Origin: Entophlyctis helioformis
Taxonomy: Eukaryota; Chytridiomycota; Chytridiomycetes; Chytridiales; Chytriomycetaceae
Reading direction: 5' to 3'
DNA length: 64,000 bases
NCBI GenBank assembly: GCA_025526915.1
Contig: JAHLKH010000048.1
Coordinates: 62,001-126,000 of the forward strand
The translations under genes were made by a program, and so were the position numbers. Shown piece after piece: positions 20,680-33,200 of this stretch; the stretch's first letter is position 1; each line of letters opens with the position of its first letter. The notes under the pieces are model-generated. The model was not told the DNA's origin, did no database searches, and worked only from the letters and a program-made list of their open reading frames with translations.

Positions 20680-23600
20680 ATGAGCTTTGACGATGAGCTC
20701 GCGGACAGCTTCAACATCGACGGCCGCTATGACCGCTTTGACCGCTACGACCGAGAGGAAGAATACGAGCGAGGAAGAGGCGCCATCAACCAGCTGGTCG
20801 GTAGCTGCGCAAGCCGCTTGCCTTGCCATGTTGAGCCTGCCAACGACGCGTTGCTTGAAGCAGCCAAGACCTGACGCTGGACGCGACGCACCAGACAACA
20901 GAAACGCTCAAGGACTTGAATGTCGACAACGCGCTAGGCAACCCTTTCCAAAAGGAGCTCGTTTACTGGTCCTTTTCTCAGGTGGGCCATGAACTCCTGT
21001 AACACGGCTTCATTCGCACTTTCGTCTGACAATACTGGCCAAACACAGCTGCTCCAAAAGTTTACAGAGAACCTTGGCCAGCATCTGGCGGAAGACGTGC
21101 CCAGTGCGCTCAACTGGCTGCTTGTCAACTTTGTCCAAAAGCCAATCCAGGCAAGTGCTTACATGGCCTCGGCGGCACGACGCATGCATGGAGTGAGGCA
21201 CCATAACCAACGAGATCAACGCCGTTTGTTTTACAGGAGCAGCGGCTGTTCTTTCTGCGCGTTCTAATCTTTTGGACAATCCGCAGGTACGCGAAACGTG
21301 TGTCTGGAGTATTTTCACGCATGTGCAAGACGGGCCGATAGACTGATGGTTTGTTCTGGTGCTGCGAGCCCAGATTGCGCCATGCACTCAATGCGATGCC
21401 TGAGAAGCCAGAAAACTTTGACGACGTATCTGCGCTCATCAAAAGCTGCCTGGAGCTTGAGCCGCTCATTGACTTTCTTCCGACGCTTATGATCAATGTG
21501 ACCGACTGGCTGGTCGCACACGACACCAAGATCATCTTTGTGGAGGATCCTTCTTCGCTGGATGCGCAAGATGCGTTCATTGCCGCATGGGAGGTGGGCG
21601 GTTGGACACGAGCCCATATATGCACATGCATTGGATGCTCACCAGTATGCCATGTCATCCATACCATGCCATTCTTGCTTGCTTGCTTGATTGCCTGCTT
21701 GCTGGATCAGGATCTGTTCGTTCGGCCGTTTGTTCCCCCCGATCCTGACGAGAACGGACGCATGCTGCGCATGATCAAAGACATTAGAACGCGCAGCGAT
21801 CTGTACGCCCATCTGATAAAGTCTATCAACGACCACGTGACGCGCATGCTTGTACTCCAGCGTCCCATCGAACGCAGCGAGACGCTGATAGTCCATCCTC
21901 AGATCAGGGCCATGAAACTCAAAGCCGAGTGGCTCATGAGGTTCATTTGCGGTATGGTTTCTGCTGTTCGAGATGGGTCTGGGCCAACCTCTGATCGTTC
22001 GCCCATGATTTGTCGCAGACAATATGCACCGCGGGGCTCCCTCGCAGCACACGCTCAAGGTCATGGCAGACATGATTGAGCAGGTGCTGCTCATCTACGA
22101 CCCTGACCCGTTTTCTGGACTTCACGATGCAGCAGACACGCTCAAAGGAGCCATGACCAAAGGCGAGTGGAGAGCATTCATTGTGATATGCTTGCCGCGC
22201 CATGGTTGCGACGATCCAGCTAATATCCGCCCCCTTTGCACCGCCATGTCTCAGCCATTGAAAAACTGGTGCGCATCTGTGACTTGACGCGGTGACTTGC
22301 ACGCGACTAACCTTGACCGCATGCATACCAGACCGTCGCAGACACTCCTCCGCTGATCAAGATGGACAAGCGGCTTAGCCCGCTGGCAACTGTAAGAGCC
22401 AGCCCTCTAATGTTGGCGGCCTTTGCCATCCGGCTGAATCCGAGTCTGTTTGCAGCTGCTTTCACAGAAACGACTCGAAGCCTACGAGCGCAAGTTTGGG
22501 TTTGATTCCGAGCCTGGCAGCAAAGCCGTCAGCCGATCACCATCCATGGCGGTGAGGGGCGGACTCCTTGCTTGCATGCCCCGTTGATGTACTCATTGGA
22601 AGCCGTCCAATGGCAGTCGTCGTTTGACGCTCGTAAAGAGCTGGCCAACAGCTACAATGGCGAAGAAGTGTTGGTCAACATGGAGGACATTTGGGTCGAA
22701 ATCGATCCCATAGTCGATCGGATCGTGATTCCAAGTCTCGAGCATGACCACCAGAACAGACGCAGACACACTGCTGCCGATGTGAGGTCGTTTGCAAAAG
22801 ATGTGTGCACACACAACTGCCGGAAGCTAACGTGCTGATGATGACAGGAAATCCTGACCAGCATTGCGCCAGGACAGCTCAAGTTTACACGCGACGAACT
22901 GCTGTGGTACGGCATTGACAAAAAGTACGCACGACAACGCACGCGCTTCCTGCCTGGTCTTCGCGAGCTGGCCGTCAGCTTTCCCATGCAAGACATTACG
23001 CGCTTCACGTTTGGCAAGCTGCCGACCGAAGAGAAGGCGCAAGGCCCCGAGTTTTTCTTGTCTGGGCAGGCCGACATCATGTCGGTGGCGCGCAACTTTA
23101 GTATGCTGCGATCCGAGGCAGACGATGTGGTTGCAGCTGCAGCCGCTGCCATGGGGTCTGGAGGCGCAGCCACGCAGTCCAAAGCCGAAGAGCATTTCAT
23201 GGCCATCTTCACAGACGAGGAGGTGTACAAGTTCTTCCCAGTCAGCGAAGAGGAAGTCACGGAACTGCGACAGCTGCTGACAACGCTGACGGGTCTCGAG
23301 CCGTTTGCCGAGTCCGAGTTTGTCAAGGATGTGCTTGTGAGTGTTGTGGCTTGTCGCGAGCCAATTGGCAACAGCCAGTGGCACAGCAGGCATGTGCTGA
23401 CACGGCGGCACGTTTGGCAACAGTCGCAAAAGCTGTCCCTGAGCCGCCACGAAGTACTCAAGGCGCTGCTCCAGGAAGAGAGCCCGTGGATCGAGGAATC
23501 AGGCGATCTCGGTCAACTCATTGCGGCGCTTACGGCCGAGTATCAGCCACAGCAGATTGTCGATATGGAGCGGCTGTTTCACTCGTGCAGGATCGAGCCT

Positions 23601-24119
23601 GAAGTGACCAAGGAAGCCATCTTGCTATTGCGTGTATGTTGGCCGCAGCATGGATGCGGCAACGATCAATTGTGGGCCCTGGCACTGACATGGACAACCA
23701 ACATGGACGCAGAGGATCTGGATCGACTCGCCATCCGAAGGCACCAAGATCAAGATACTGGCTCTTGTGGATCGGCTGCTCGACAAGGTGGTGATGCAAA
23801 AGAGCGATCCGATCTTTGCCGTTGTTCACAAGTGGCTGCGTAGTCTGGAACAGACCATCTCGCCATATCGCAGGTAGGCAAGAGCTCCGCGGCAATCGAA
23901 CGCGATTGGGATCGCAGCGACTAACTGTGGTGGCCAACGGCCCATGGCAGCCCGACAGCGCTGGCACTCGTCTCGAGCCTGGTGCGACGATGCAAGGCCA
24001 TGCTGCTTGAGCCTCTCACGCCGATCGTGCGGTCGCACGCCAAGTCCATCTTCACCAACTGGGACGACTACAACTTTTGGCTGCATCTGTACAACGTCCC
24101 CACCCACGATCTCTCCTGA
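20680..24119 (+). CDS. Large unrecognised, mostly helical protein
   Basis: I do not recognise the family. The reading begins MSFDDELADSFNIDGRYD and ends FWLHLYNVPTHDLS. At least 14 exons are needed; supported ones include 20680-20800, 20869-20981, 21049-21150, 21237-21286, 21374-21593, 21711-21951 and 22019-22204. Between 22205 and 22400 the splicing is ambiguous (a 14-nt microexon or a longer intron). The product is about 850 residues, acidic-basic and helical, without transmembrane segments. Conserved-looking stretches are ELVYWSFSQ, NWLLVNFVQKPIQ, FVRPFVPPDPDENGRM, MEDIWVEIDPIVDR, PGQLKFTRDELLWYGIDKKY and ITRFTFGKL. The intron 21151-21236 starts with GCAAGT (GC-AG), since only that donor keeps phase 0. 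Confidence 0.65.
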
Positions 24120-24250
24120 GGAGCTGTCAAAGAGCGACTTGAATGACGGTTTTATAACTGAAAGAGAAGAGTGTGGGCAAGAGAGACTCTAAGAACCAAG
24201 AGTGGAAGAGAAAAAGCACACAAAAAGAAGGGGAAATGGAGAAACGAGAC
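24120..24250. other. Convergent 3' intergenic region
   Basis: A purine-rich plus strand lies between the stop of the unassigned gene and the desaturase stop. No gene is seen. Confidence 0.4.
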
Positions 24251-25899
24251 CTAGTTGGCGGCGGCAGTGCTCGAGGTGGCATCGTTGTTGTCCTCCCAGT
24301 GCTTGGCCTCGTCCGAAATGACCTTGGCGACAACCATCTTGCGGCCACGCTTGTGGTCGTCGTAGCTGCGGCCGAGACGCGACTGCGGGCCCATGGTGCG
24401 GTCAAAGATAAAGTCCCAGTGGACCTTCATCCAGGACTGGTGCGACGCGAGCGAGTCATAGAACTCGGGGGCGGCGTTCTTGAGGGCGGGAAGGTTGGTC
24501 CAGGGGATCTTGGTGAAGTCGTGGTGCTCGTTGTGGTAGCCAATGTTCATGAAAATCGCATTGAGGCCGCCGTAGTACGAGTAGGTCTCCTGACCGTCGT
24601 CAAAGGTGAAGTGCTCCTGGATGAAGTGGGCAGCGGCGGGGTGGATACCGTAGCCAAACCAGAGCGAGAGGAAGAGGTACAGGAAGCCGCGAGGGCCGCA
24701 AAGGTGCCAGAGGAACGCATCCGACGAGAGGGTGACGATCCAGTTGACGTACTCCCAGCCAGAGGGAGCCTTTTGCATGGCGAGGCCGCGGACGACGTAC
24801 ATGAGCGGGTAGAAGAAGAGGAAGAGGAACTTCATGAAGGGGTTGCCCTGAGGTGCGGTGCATGGTGCGGTGAGATTGGGACGATGCCAGGCAGGCGACG
24901 CGTTGTGGAGGATCGGATGTACAGGACGGATGGAGATTCGAGTTCGAGCGAGCGAGCGAGCGAGTGTGCGATCCAATGTTTCAAATGCGTGTCAGGATGA
25001 TGCGGATGCGACAACAAATTTGTCAGCAAGGGAAAACAGAGCGGGCGGCATGCGGGCGGCATGCGGGAGTCCAAGGAGGCGCAAGCGGCCAGCACTTGTG
25101 GCCAGCGTGCATGCGTGTGTGCCTGTGTACGGCATCCACGCCGTGGCATCAGGGCACAGAGTGCGCCGCCAGTGCAGGCCCCGAAACAGCAACGAGAGCA
25201 GCAGCAGCAGAAGCAACACAGCAGAAGCAACACAAGCAGCAGGCGCACCTTGATCAAGTAAATCTCAATGTCCAGCGGCAGGTCCGGGTCACGGCCGACG
25301 ACGCCCTGGTAGGCGTGGTGCTCGAGGTGGTAGCGGCGGAACGAGGCGGCAATGGGGAACGGGATGACGATGTTGGCGACGAGGCCGGCAATGCGGTTGA
25401 GCAGCGTGCTCTTGAAGATGAGGCCGTGGCAGGCCTCGTGGATGATGCTGCCAATGACCTGCGTGAACGTGCCGCCGACGACAAACGACGCAGCGATGAG
25501 CGCCGCCGTCGACTCGGTCCACACGTGGCCAAACAGGTACGCCATGCCGACCTGGCAGACGAGCACGGCCACGATGATGTACTTGGTCGAGTGCGCAATG
25601 CCAAACAGGTTCTTGACCTCGGGGTGCTTCTCGAGGATGGCGTGGCGGCGCTTGATGTGCGGCTCGTCAATGTCGTCCATGGCAATGTCGTCGTCCTCGC
25701 CCGGGATCGAGCGCTTCCACAGGCCCAGGTACGACGGGTGGCGGACGTCGAAGCCGTCCTTGGCGCCGCCGTTGGTGGCGTCCGTCTTGGGCAGCGTGCG
25801 GCGGCTGCGCAGCGTGCTGCCGTCCGCAGCCGCAACAGCGGCCGCCGCCTTCTTGGCCTTGACAATGCGGGGGTTCGTGGCGTTGGCCGAGGCGGTCAT
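24251..25899 (-). CDS. Sphingolipid delta(4)-desaturase (DEGS/DES1)
   Basis: Introduces the 4,5-trans double bond into dihydroceramide at the ER membrane, needed for ceramide and glucosylceramide synthesis. Exons 25899-25249 and 24847-24251 give 415 residues. Three histidine boxes of the membrane desaturase di-iron centre are present: HEACH, YHLEHHAYQG and YHNEHHDFTKIPW. The N-terminal lipid-desaturase region (FDVRHPSYLGLWKRSIPGE ... RRHAILEKHPEVKNLFG) and GLNAIFMNIGYHNEHHDF are typical of DES1 rather than acyl-CoA desaturases. I use the ATG giving MTASANATNP; an upstream in-frame ATG exists but adds unrelated residues. The single intron is long for this region (401 nt). The N-terminal 40 residues are Ala/Lys rich and probably disordered. 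Confidence 0.93.
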
Positions 25900-26057
25900 T
25901 GTTGGATGAACGGCAAAGCTGTGAAACAGCAACGTTTGCACTGAAACAGACATGGAGCCCAATCACAAAATTGTTTGTAATTGCCAAAGCTTGCCTTGGA
26001 AATGTCAAGAGCTTCTCTCGGATCTTCTCAGGCGGCCCGTCCAAATCCGCACACATC

Positions 26058-26666
26058 ATGTCGCCCATCCAAAAGTCTGACGAAGAGGTAGCAGCCGTGC
26101 TCTTCCCTGTCTGCGTCGCCTGTCTGTGTCGCCTGTCTGTGTCGCCTGTCTGCGTCGCCTGTCTGTGTCGCTTGCCGGCTGACAGCATCGCAGTGGCGAG
26201 CCATCCTGTCGCCTGCACAATTCCGCGTTCTGCGGAACAAAGGCACCGAGGCTCCCAACACCGGCGAGTACAACAAGCACACGGAGACTGGTGTCTACAA
26301 CTGCGCAGGCTGCAACACGCCGCTCTACACCTCGTCCACCAAGTTCGACTCGCACTGCGGCTGGCCAGCCTTCTTTGGTGAGTCGACCCTTGCCCAATTG
26401 CCCGCCTTTGCGGATAAACATACGGAACAACTGCTGGTCAGATCGAGTGCGACTGACCCTTGCATTGCGCTGGGGTGACGGCAGATGCCATCCCAGGCGC
26501 CGTCTCGCGCCACGAAGACACCTCCCACGGCATGACACGCATCGAGATCACCTGCACAGCATGCGGCGGCCATCTCGGCCACGTTTTCAAGGGCGAGGGT
26601 TTTGCCACGCCGACCGACGAGCGCCACTGCGTCAACTCTGTGTCTCTCAAGTTTGCCAAGGAGTAG
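26058..26666 (+). CDS. msrB: Peptide-methionine (R)-S-oxide reductase MsrB
   Basis: Reduces methionine-R-sulfoxide in oxidised proteins. Exons 26058-26087, 26194-26377 and 26485-26666 give 131 residues. Hallmarks in order: [32 protein letters not shown] (first zinc CxxC), [24 protein letters not shown] (second zinc CxxC) and the catalytic [11 protein letters not shown]. No signal peptide is visible, so a cytosolic form is likely. Intron 1 contains a 14-16-bp minisatellite (ctgtctgtgtcgcctg and variants, 26107-26170). It is divergent from the desaturase across 158 bp, which lack a CACGTG site. Confidence 0.96.
26107..26170 (+). repeat. Minisatellite in MsrB intron 1
   Basis: About four copies of a 14-16-bp unit of the form ctgtctgtgtcgc with cgtc/tgtc variation, pyrimidine-rich on the sense strand of the gene. 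Confidence 0.8.
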
Positions 26667-26856
26667 AGCCACGATGCCGCCTCGTGTCCGTTGCATGCCT
26701 GTCTGCCAGTCTGTCTGCCTGTCTGCCAGTCTGCCTGTCTGCCGGCTCGTCTGTCTGTCTGCTTGTCTGTCCATCAATCACAATACAACCCCTCATTGTT
26801 TCTCTCGTTCTGACCACATCAAGCAAACAGGCGACGCTGGCCTGCACTGACGCAAC

Positions 26857-28956
26857 ATGATCAGCCGTCGATTGGCAACTGCTCACGCAGCTCCCCTGCA
26901 CCGCAATGCACCTTGGCCAGTGGCTCTACCGTCAGTTGGCGGCCGGCAATTCTCTGTGGCGTCGACTGTGAATGCCGCATGGATTGCAAAGACGGACATG
27001 TGCAGACGCACCAACAGCACAAGCAGCATGGCAGCCAGTGCTGCTCGGGTCTCTGCTGTGCAGCCATGCCGCATGGTCACACCAATGCATCTCTTTCCTG
27101 GCCATCTGCATGCATCGCCACTGGTGCACCGGCAGCAGAGAATGCAGTCGTCCAGCTCGACTGCTGTGCAGGTAGGATGCGTCTGTTGCTGTGATTGCAC
27201 GTGCGGCTCGTCTCTGATGCGGCTGACCGAGTCTGGCATCCGGCAACCTTCCAGCCGACCGTGCGTGTGGACGACAAGGACGGCATGGTCCATGTCGGTT
27301 TCCCTGACGGCAAGGCCGCAGCCTTGTCAGTGTTGTCTTGCCGTGGCCTCGCAATGGAGAATGTGCTTACGCTCCTGCGACTAATCCGTCGTGATGGGCA
27401 TGCAGCCATGGCATCTGGCTGCGTGATCATTGCCGCTGCTCTGAATGCTTCCATGAGATCACAAAGCAGCGGCTCGTGGACACAAGCAGCATTCCGCTTG
27501 ACATTCGCCCCTCGTCTGCCAGCATTGCAGCTGGCAGCAGCCTTGTCGTCCAATGTAAATAGTCTATCCGCTCGCCTCTTGTCTTGACTGCCTATACCAT
27601 GAGTTGCACAACTCACTCACACCGTGACCCTTGGCAAGGGTCTGGTCCATCCCACACGAGCGTGTTTCCACTTGCATGGCTTCACGATCACGCCTATGCA
27701 CCCAAGCTTGCATCACACGACGTGTCCCTCAGGTGAGGGCACTGTGTATTGTCCCGCATGCATAGCATCGGTCTGCTGGAGCTTATCTCGTGTTTCGTGC
27801 TGGACAGGCGCGATTACAAGCTGTGGGGTGCGGATCTGGCCGGCCGTCTGCCCACCACTCCGTATGACGAGGTAATCGCCGACAAAGAGAGGCCAGCATA
27901 TCGCTTGTGCTTCAGCAAAAATCTGACCAGCAGTTTATGGCTTGCAGATTATGGCTGGCGACGCAGGTCTGGCCAAGTGGCTCAACAACATTGACGAGTA
28001 TGGCGTCGGGTTCGTGTCTGGTGTTCCTGCCAATCCAAAGGTGCCTTGGAGTTGATCAGTGGCTTGCAAAGAACTTGGGACCTGACGGCGCTTGTCATGT
28101 TGACAGGACACCGAGGCCCTTGCGCGCAGGGTTTCCTTTATCCGCGAGACACATTACGGTAAGCGAGCCAGCCGGCCTGCCTCTGTTGGGAAGCGAGCCT
28201 GCCTCCACATCCACTCACACTCTCGACAATGACTGCTTTCACCACCAGGCGGGTTCTGGGATTTTTCGCCCAACCTTGAGCATGGCGACACGGCCTACAC
28301 GAGCATAGCACTTCCAGCCCACACAGACACGACCTACTTTACCGACCCGATTGGGTATGTGAACCGTCTGCACGGCACTGGCCGTGATGAACACTAGCCG
28401 TCATTCTTTGGCTAAACTGTGGCGATCCAGCTTGCAAATGTTCCATCTGCTCGAGCATCGCGGCGAGGGCGGCGAGTCTCTCTATGTGGACGGATTTCGT
28501 GTGGCATCGCAGCTGAAAGAGCGCTCGCGATGGGCATACGATGCGCTCACGCAGATCAAGATATCTGCACACTCTGCCGGCGACAAGAACACGCTGATGC
28601 AGCCGACGCCATTCTACTTTTCGGTCATCAACCTCGACCCAGCCGATGGCAACCCGCTGCAGATCCGATTCAACAACGACGACCGATCAGTGCTCGACCA
28701 TCTGAGCGCCGGAGACGTGCGCACGTTTTATGCAGCACTGCGAGAGTGGACGCTCCTGCTGCGCGCCAAGGACAATGAGCTGTGGGTGCGTCTGCAGCCT
28801 GGCACGGTTGCCATGGTGGACAACTGGCGCGTGCTGCACGGACGAGCTGCATTCACTGGGTTCCGCCGCCTCATTGGCAGCTACCACGGCTGGGACGACT
28901 TCCGCAGCCGCGTCAAGATGGTGTGCCACAACGGACGCGACAAGGACCGCATCTAG
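26857..28956 (+). CDS. TMLHE: Trimethyllysine dioxygenase (carnitine biosynthesis)
   Basis: Fe(II)/2-oxoglutarate dioxygenase that converts 6-N-trimethyllysine to 3-hydroxy-trimethyllysine, the first step of carnitine synthesis, in mitochondria. The N-terminus MISRRLATAHAAPLHRNAPW resembles a presequence. The N-terminal zinc domain is visible as WLRDHCRCSECFHE, followed by KQRLVDTSSIPLDIRPS. Catalytic domain: RRVSFIRETHYG, LEHGDTAYTSIALPAHTDTT (HTD of the metal triad), GGESLYVDGF, and near the end VDNWRVLHGRAAFTGFRR with the distal His and the Arg that binds 2-oxoglutarate. The HGDTAYT.LAL..HTDTTYF block distinguishes it from gamma-butyrobetaine dioxygenase. About nine exons; introns are 60-100 nt. 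I have not fixed every junction between 27300 and 28160. Confidence 0.9.
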
Positions 28957-29204
28957 AGGTTGTGCACCATCGCCCATGCCCGGCAGCGAGCGTGACGGGA
29001 TCGAATAAACTGGGTTGCTTTGCAGCACGCTGTGTTGAGCAAAGTGAATGGGATATCCGGTAGAGTAGTGAGAGAAAAGACCATCAAGCTTTGTTGGCTA
29101 AAAGTGAAAGAGATATCGTACAGTCAGCAGCACATCTGCATGCGACATGCCGGGAGCTTCCAGATAAAGCCAACGCCGCCCGATAAAGATCCGCCATGGC
29201 CAGT
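28957..29204. other. Convergent 3' intergenic region
   Basis: It lies between the TMLH stop (28956) and the eL43 stop (29205). It is A-rich around 29060-29120. No gene is seen. Confidence 0.4.
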
Positions 29205-30031
29205 TTACGCCTCAGTGAGCTCACGGACTGTGTTGCCGTGTGGTTGCAATTGAGATGATCCAGACAAGCCAGAGCCAGTTGCAGCGGGTGGGTTGGTTGC
29301 GGTGGCACAGGCAGCCGTGGTCCAGTCCATCGATCGATGCATGTCAGACGATACAGTCAGCAACCGAGACTGAAGGTGCAGGCAGAAGCAATCAGGCATC
29401 AACAACGTACGACGACGGATGGTGGAGCGGACAGTGGCAGCAGCGGTGGTGCCGACAGTCCATGCACCGCCGGCAAGAACCTTGCGGCAGCCCTTGCACT
29501 CCCAGATACCGACCGACTGGCGCTTGACAGAGTCCTAGAGCAACAACAGCAGCAGCAGCAGCCAGAGTCAGTCCTGCAACTCTGCACAGCCCATCCTTGG
29601 CAAGCGCAGTTGAACGAACCTTGCCGCAGAAGGTGCAGGTGTACTTGGCGTGCTGGGTGATTTCCATCTTCTTGACCTGCTTACGAAGCGAAGCACCGTA
29701 ACGGGTACCGTACTTGCCGGTAACGCCGACCTTCTTAGTTCTCTTCTGTATAATGTGCAGCGGCGGCAGTCCAAGCGGTGTTAGTGCCAAGCCATAGAGA
29801 ATCGCAAATCGTCTGTCGACCCGACCGGCTGCAAAGGCCGTCGTCATCCATCCCATCCCATCCCCATCCCTGGCCCGTCCAGGTGAAGCAGCCACGCCGA
29901 GGTTGTCCTGGAGCCTGCGACGGACAGACGGACGGATTGCCGCCATGGACGGGACAGGCTGGGAGGGATGGATGGCGGGCGGGCGGCTGTCCAGGAGGTG
30001 TCGACCCGACACGCGGCGTACTCACGGCCAT
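29205..30031 (-). CDS. RPL43: 60S ribosomal protein eL43 (L37a)
   Basis: Zinc-ribbon protein of the large ribosomal subunit. Four exons (30031-30026, 29745-29620, 29534-29411, 29227-29205) give 92 residues, exactly the family length. The sequence starts [19 protein letters not shown], with zinc ligands in YTCTFCGK and WECKGCRK and the conserved [16 protein letters not shown]; it ends IRRLRELTEA. The first exon is only 6 nt (Met-Ala), followed by a 280-nt intron, a layout common for ribosomal protein genes where the first intron can carry regulatory elements. The last exon holds 23 coding nt. Divergent from the coiled-coil gene at 30269 over a 237-bp promoter with a perfect GGTCACGTGACC. Confidence 0.96.
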
Positions 30032-30114
30032 TGATGTGAATTTGAGTGGGTGGAGAAAGCAAGGCCGCGCAGCATCGCGACCAAGTTCAAACCGACGGGC
30101 GGAAAGCGAAACAT

Positions 30115-30126
30115 GGTCACGTGACC
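30115..30126. promoter_or_regulatory. GGTCACGTGACC palindrome, divergent promoter 2
   Basis: A perfect 12-bp palindrome in the gap between eL43 (minus) and the Uds1-type gene (plus), 84 bp from the eL43 ATG and 143 bp from the plus-strand ATG at 30269. A single site; no second CACGTG lies at 12 bp. Confidence 0.65.
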
Positions 30127-30268
30127 AGCGTGGCGTGGGCAGCGAGAATGAACGGGCCGCCCCGTGCTGCGTGTCCGCGTCGGTCCGCGTTCATTCTCGA
30201 CGACCGTTGGCTGTTTGACGGCGGCTTGACCAACGGGCGACTGCCGCGAGCGAGCAGCAGCGCAAGCA

Positions 30269-33200
30269 ATGAGCAGCTCTGGCGGCAGCGGGCGAGACCG
30301 CGGCGAGCGAGAGCGTGACCGAGACCGCGACCGAGACCGCGACAGAGACCGCGACCGCGAGCGCGAGCGTGAGCGTGACAGAGACAGAGACAGAGACCGG
30401 GGCGGCCGCGACAGGGACCGCGAGCGCCAGAGGGGAGCGCTGCCCGGCTCTGGACGCGACGCGGACCAAGCAGAGCGAAGCGACACCCGCGAGCGGGACG
30501 ACCGCGACGCAGCGTCAAACGCCAGCAGGCGGCCGCGACTACGGGCAGCGACCGCGGGTGCCCGCGAGCGACCGGACCGCGAGCGGCTGGAGCGCGACTA
30601 TGCAGGCGGGATCGATGGCACGCACGCAGGGGCTGGCGGGGTGAGTTGTGCGACGGGACATGCCTATTGCAGGAATCGTCTGGCTGCAATCGCATCTGGC
30701 TGCAATCGCAATCGCAATCGCATGTGCCGGCACACACGCTGGCCGTCGAGTCGTGCAGCCCGATCGCAGTGGCAGCTGGTGGCAGGCACCGCCAAGCCGC
30801 GCAATGCGTGCGTCTGTGCGTGCGTCTGTGCCTGCGACTTCATATGTGCCTCTGCCTGCGCCGTCTGCCTGTGCCGGCCTGCTGACCAAGCGTCGAATTT
30901 GCCCGCCGAACACAATCCTGCCTTGCGATGATGGCGTCGGCGTCTGCCCGCCCACGGCCCGCTATGCCTGCGTCTCTGTCTGCGGCCTCGGACGGTCGGC
31001 GGCCCCAACCGCCGCTGCACCCGCAACCGCCGCCGCACCCGCAATCCCCGTCGCACCAACGCCAGCGGGCCCGTCCGCTGTCGTCCCTCTTGAACCAGCT
31101 GGCCGACTTTGACTTGGACGGCGAGCAAGATGTGGGCGGCTCGCCCGCCTCGGCCAAGGGGGCCGCTGCTGCCTCTGGCCGCGCCGGCGCCGCTGGTGCA
31201 CCGGCCGGCCGCGAGCAGCCCATGCCGCCGTCCAGAGCCGCCAATCGCCCGTCCCCGCCGTCGTCTGCCCTGCCTGGAGCTGGCGCAGGTGCCGGTGCTG
31301 CTGCCGGTGCTGCTGGATCAGCCTCGGCGTCGGCCTCTCCTGCTGGCAGCGGCCCACTGCCGCCACGTCGCCTTGCGGGTCTGGCCGAGCGAGACCGCGG
31401 CGCTGCACAGCAGCAGCAGCAGCCGTCGCCCGACCAGCCGCCGCGCAGCCTGCGGGATCGGGACAGAGCAGCGCCGGCCGGCGACCGCGAGCGGGACCAC
31501 GCCGACCGTGCACCAGCCTCGCGCTCAGAGCGGCTGCGGAACGCCGACGCCAGTGCGTCTGCTGCTGCTGCCGGCGGCCGCGGCGTCGACAGGCTGGCGG
31601 CTCCCGACGCCGACGACTGGCTGGTCGGCGACCCAGACGGCGCCGGCGCTCTCGCAGACCTGCTCAGCAAGTCCCGTGCCCGCCCGCGCAACGGATCCGC
31701 CAGCGGCCGGTCTGGCGCTCCGTCTGAACGCTCCACTGCCCGTGGCACTGTAAGTCTCCTTGCCGCTCCTCCTGGCCTCGCAGGATTGTGGCTGAGGACG
31801 CCGACGCGCACCAACTGACGCAACAACGCCTGCCGACAGAGACCCGGCGAGCCGCGGACGAGCCCGGCCGGATCGCCCACGTCTGTCCCGTCGCCCTCGA
31901 GCGGCGCGGCCAGCAGGTCGGCTGCCGCCCGAAGCGAGTCGTCTCGCATGCGCGGCGATCCCCTGTCGCCACCGTCCATCGTGCCGCCGTCAGTCGCGCA
32001 GCTGCAGCAGTCCGCGTCGTCGTCGTCGTCTGGCGGCGGCGGCGGCTTTGGAAGCAGCGGCGCCGGTGGCAGTGGCAGTGGCGCCAAGTCGCCGCTCAGC
32101 CCGCAGTCCCCGCTACCCCGTGGCCAGATGTTGGGCCGCGGTGCAAACAACGGCCCCTCGGCTGCCGCCGCTGCGTCCAACGGCATCCTCAGCCCCGTCT
32201 CGTTTATCCAGTCGATCGCATCGTACAGGATTGGATCGCCCTTTGTCGACCGTCCCCCGCCTGGAACCATGGCCGACGTCAGCCTCTTCCGCCGCAACAG
32301 CCACCTCACATCGTCAAGTGGCGCGTCCATCGCTATTGAGCTCTCGGATCCGTCCATCATGCGCCAGCTTGTCAACGAGGCCATGGCAGACTGCGAGGGC
32401 TTCCAAGTCATGCCCATTGACAAGCTCGACGAGAAGCGCCGCCAGATCATCACCATGGCGTCCCAGGTCGCTTCGTTGCAAAACAAGCTCTCTCTTGAAT
32501 CGCGTATCCGAGAGGCTGCAGAGTCTCTTGTCCGAAGCAACGCCGCCGATCCCGGCCAGCTCAACAACGCGCGCCAGCAGCTCGCCGACACAACCCGCAA
32601 AATCGACGGCATTGCCATGGACATTTGGAAGTCTCTTGGCGGTCTCATCGACGCCGAGCGGACCGTGTTCATGCACATGGCCAGCGCGCTAAAGTGGCAG
32701 GTCAACGAGAACCAGAAGGATCTGGGCTCGGCTCCGTCGTCACGGCCCGGCCGCGGTGGTGCTGGAGCTGCAGACGACCTTGTGTCCAAAAAGAAACTCG
32801 CCTCGGCCGAGAGTCGTGTCCGAGAGCTGGAGCAGCACGTCGATGTTCTCAAGAGCACCGTCGCCCGCCTCGAGTCGGAGCAAGAACCAATCCGCCGCCT
32901 TGCCGGTGATGCACAGCGCGAAGCCCGCCGCGCCAGAGAAGACCGCACGATGCTCGAGTCGTCGTCGCGCAACGCGGATGGTGGCCAGCCCAGCCAGCTC
33001 GAGATCAACCGCATGAAGCTCGATCTGGCCACGTCGAACGCGGAAATGACAGACATGCGCGAGGAGCTCGCGTCCAAGAAGGACGCCCTGGCTGGATTGC
33101 AGCTTCAGCTCGAGCAGGACCAGTCGCTAATCGAGTCCAAGGACCGCATGATCTCCAACCTGCTTGGCGAGCTGGAAGAGGCCACCAACCAACTCGAAAT

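Noticed and set aside
26100..26175. Possible CRISPR-like array from regular ctgtctgtgtcgcc repeats
   Set aside because: The units are contiguous without unique spacers, within an intron of a eukaryotic gene; it is a minisatellite.
30840..33077. A 745-codon minus-strand open frame
   Set aside because: It is antisense to the Uds1-type coiled-coil exon; high GC and codon bias leave the opposite frame open, and the translation is Ser/Arg-rich noise.
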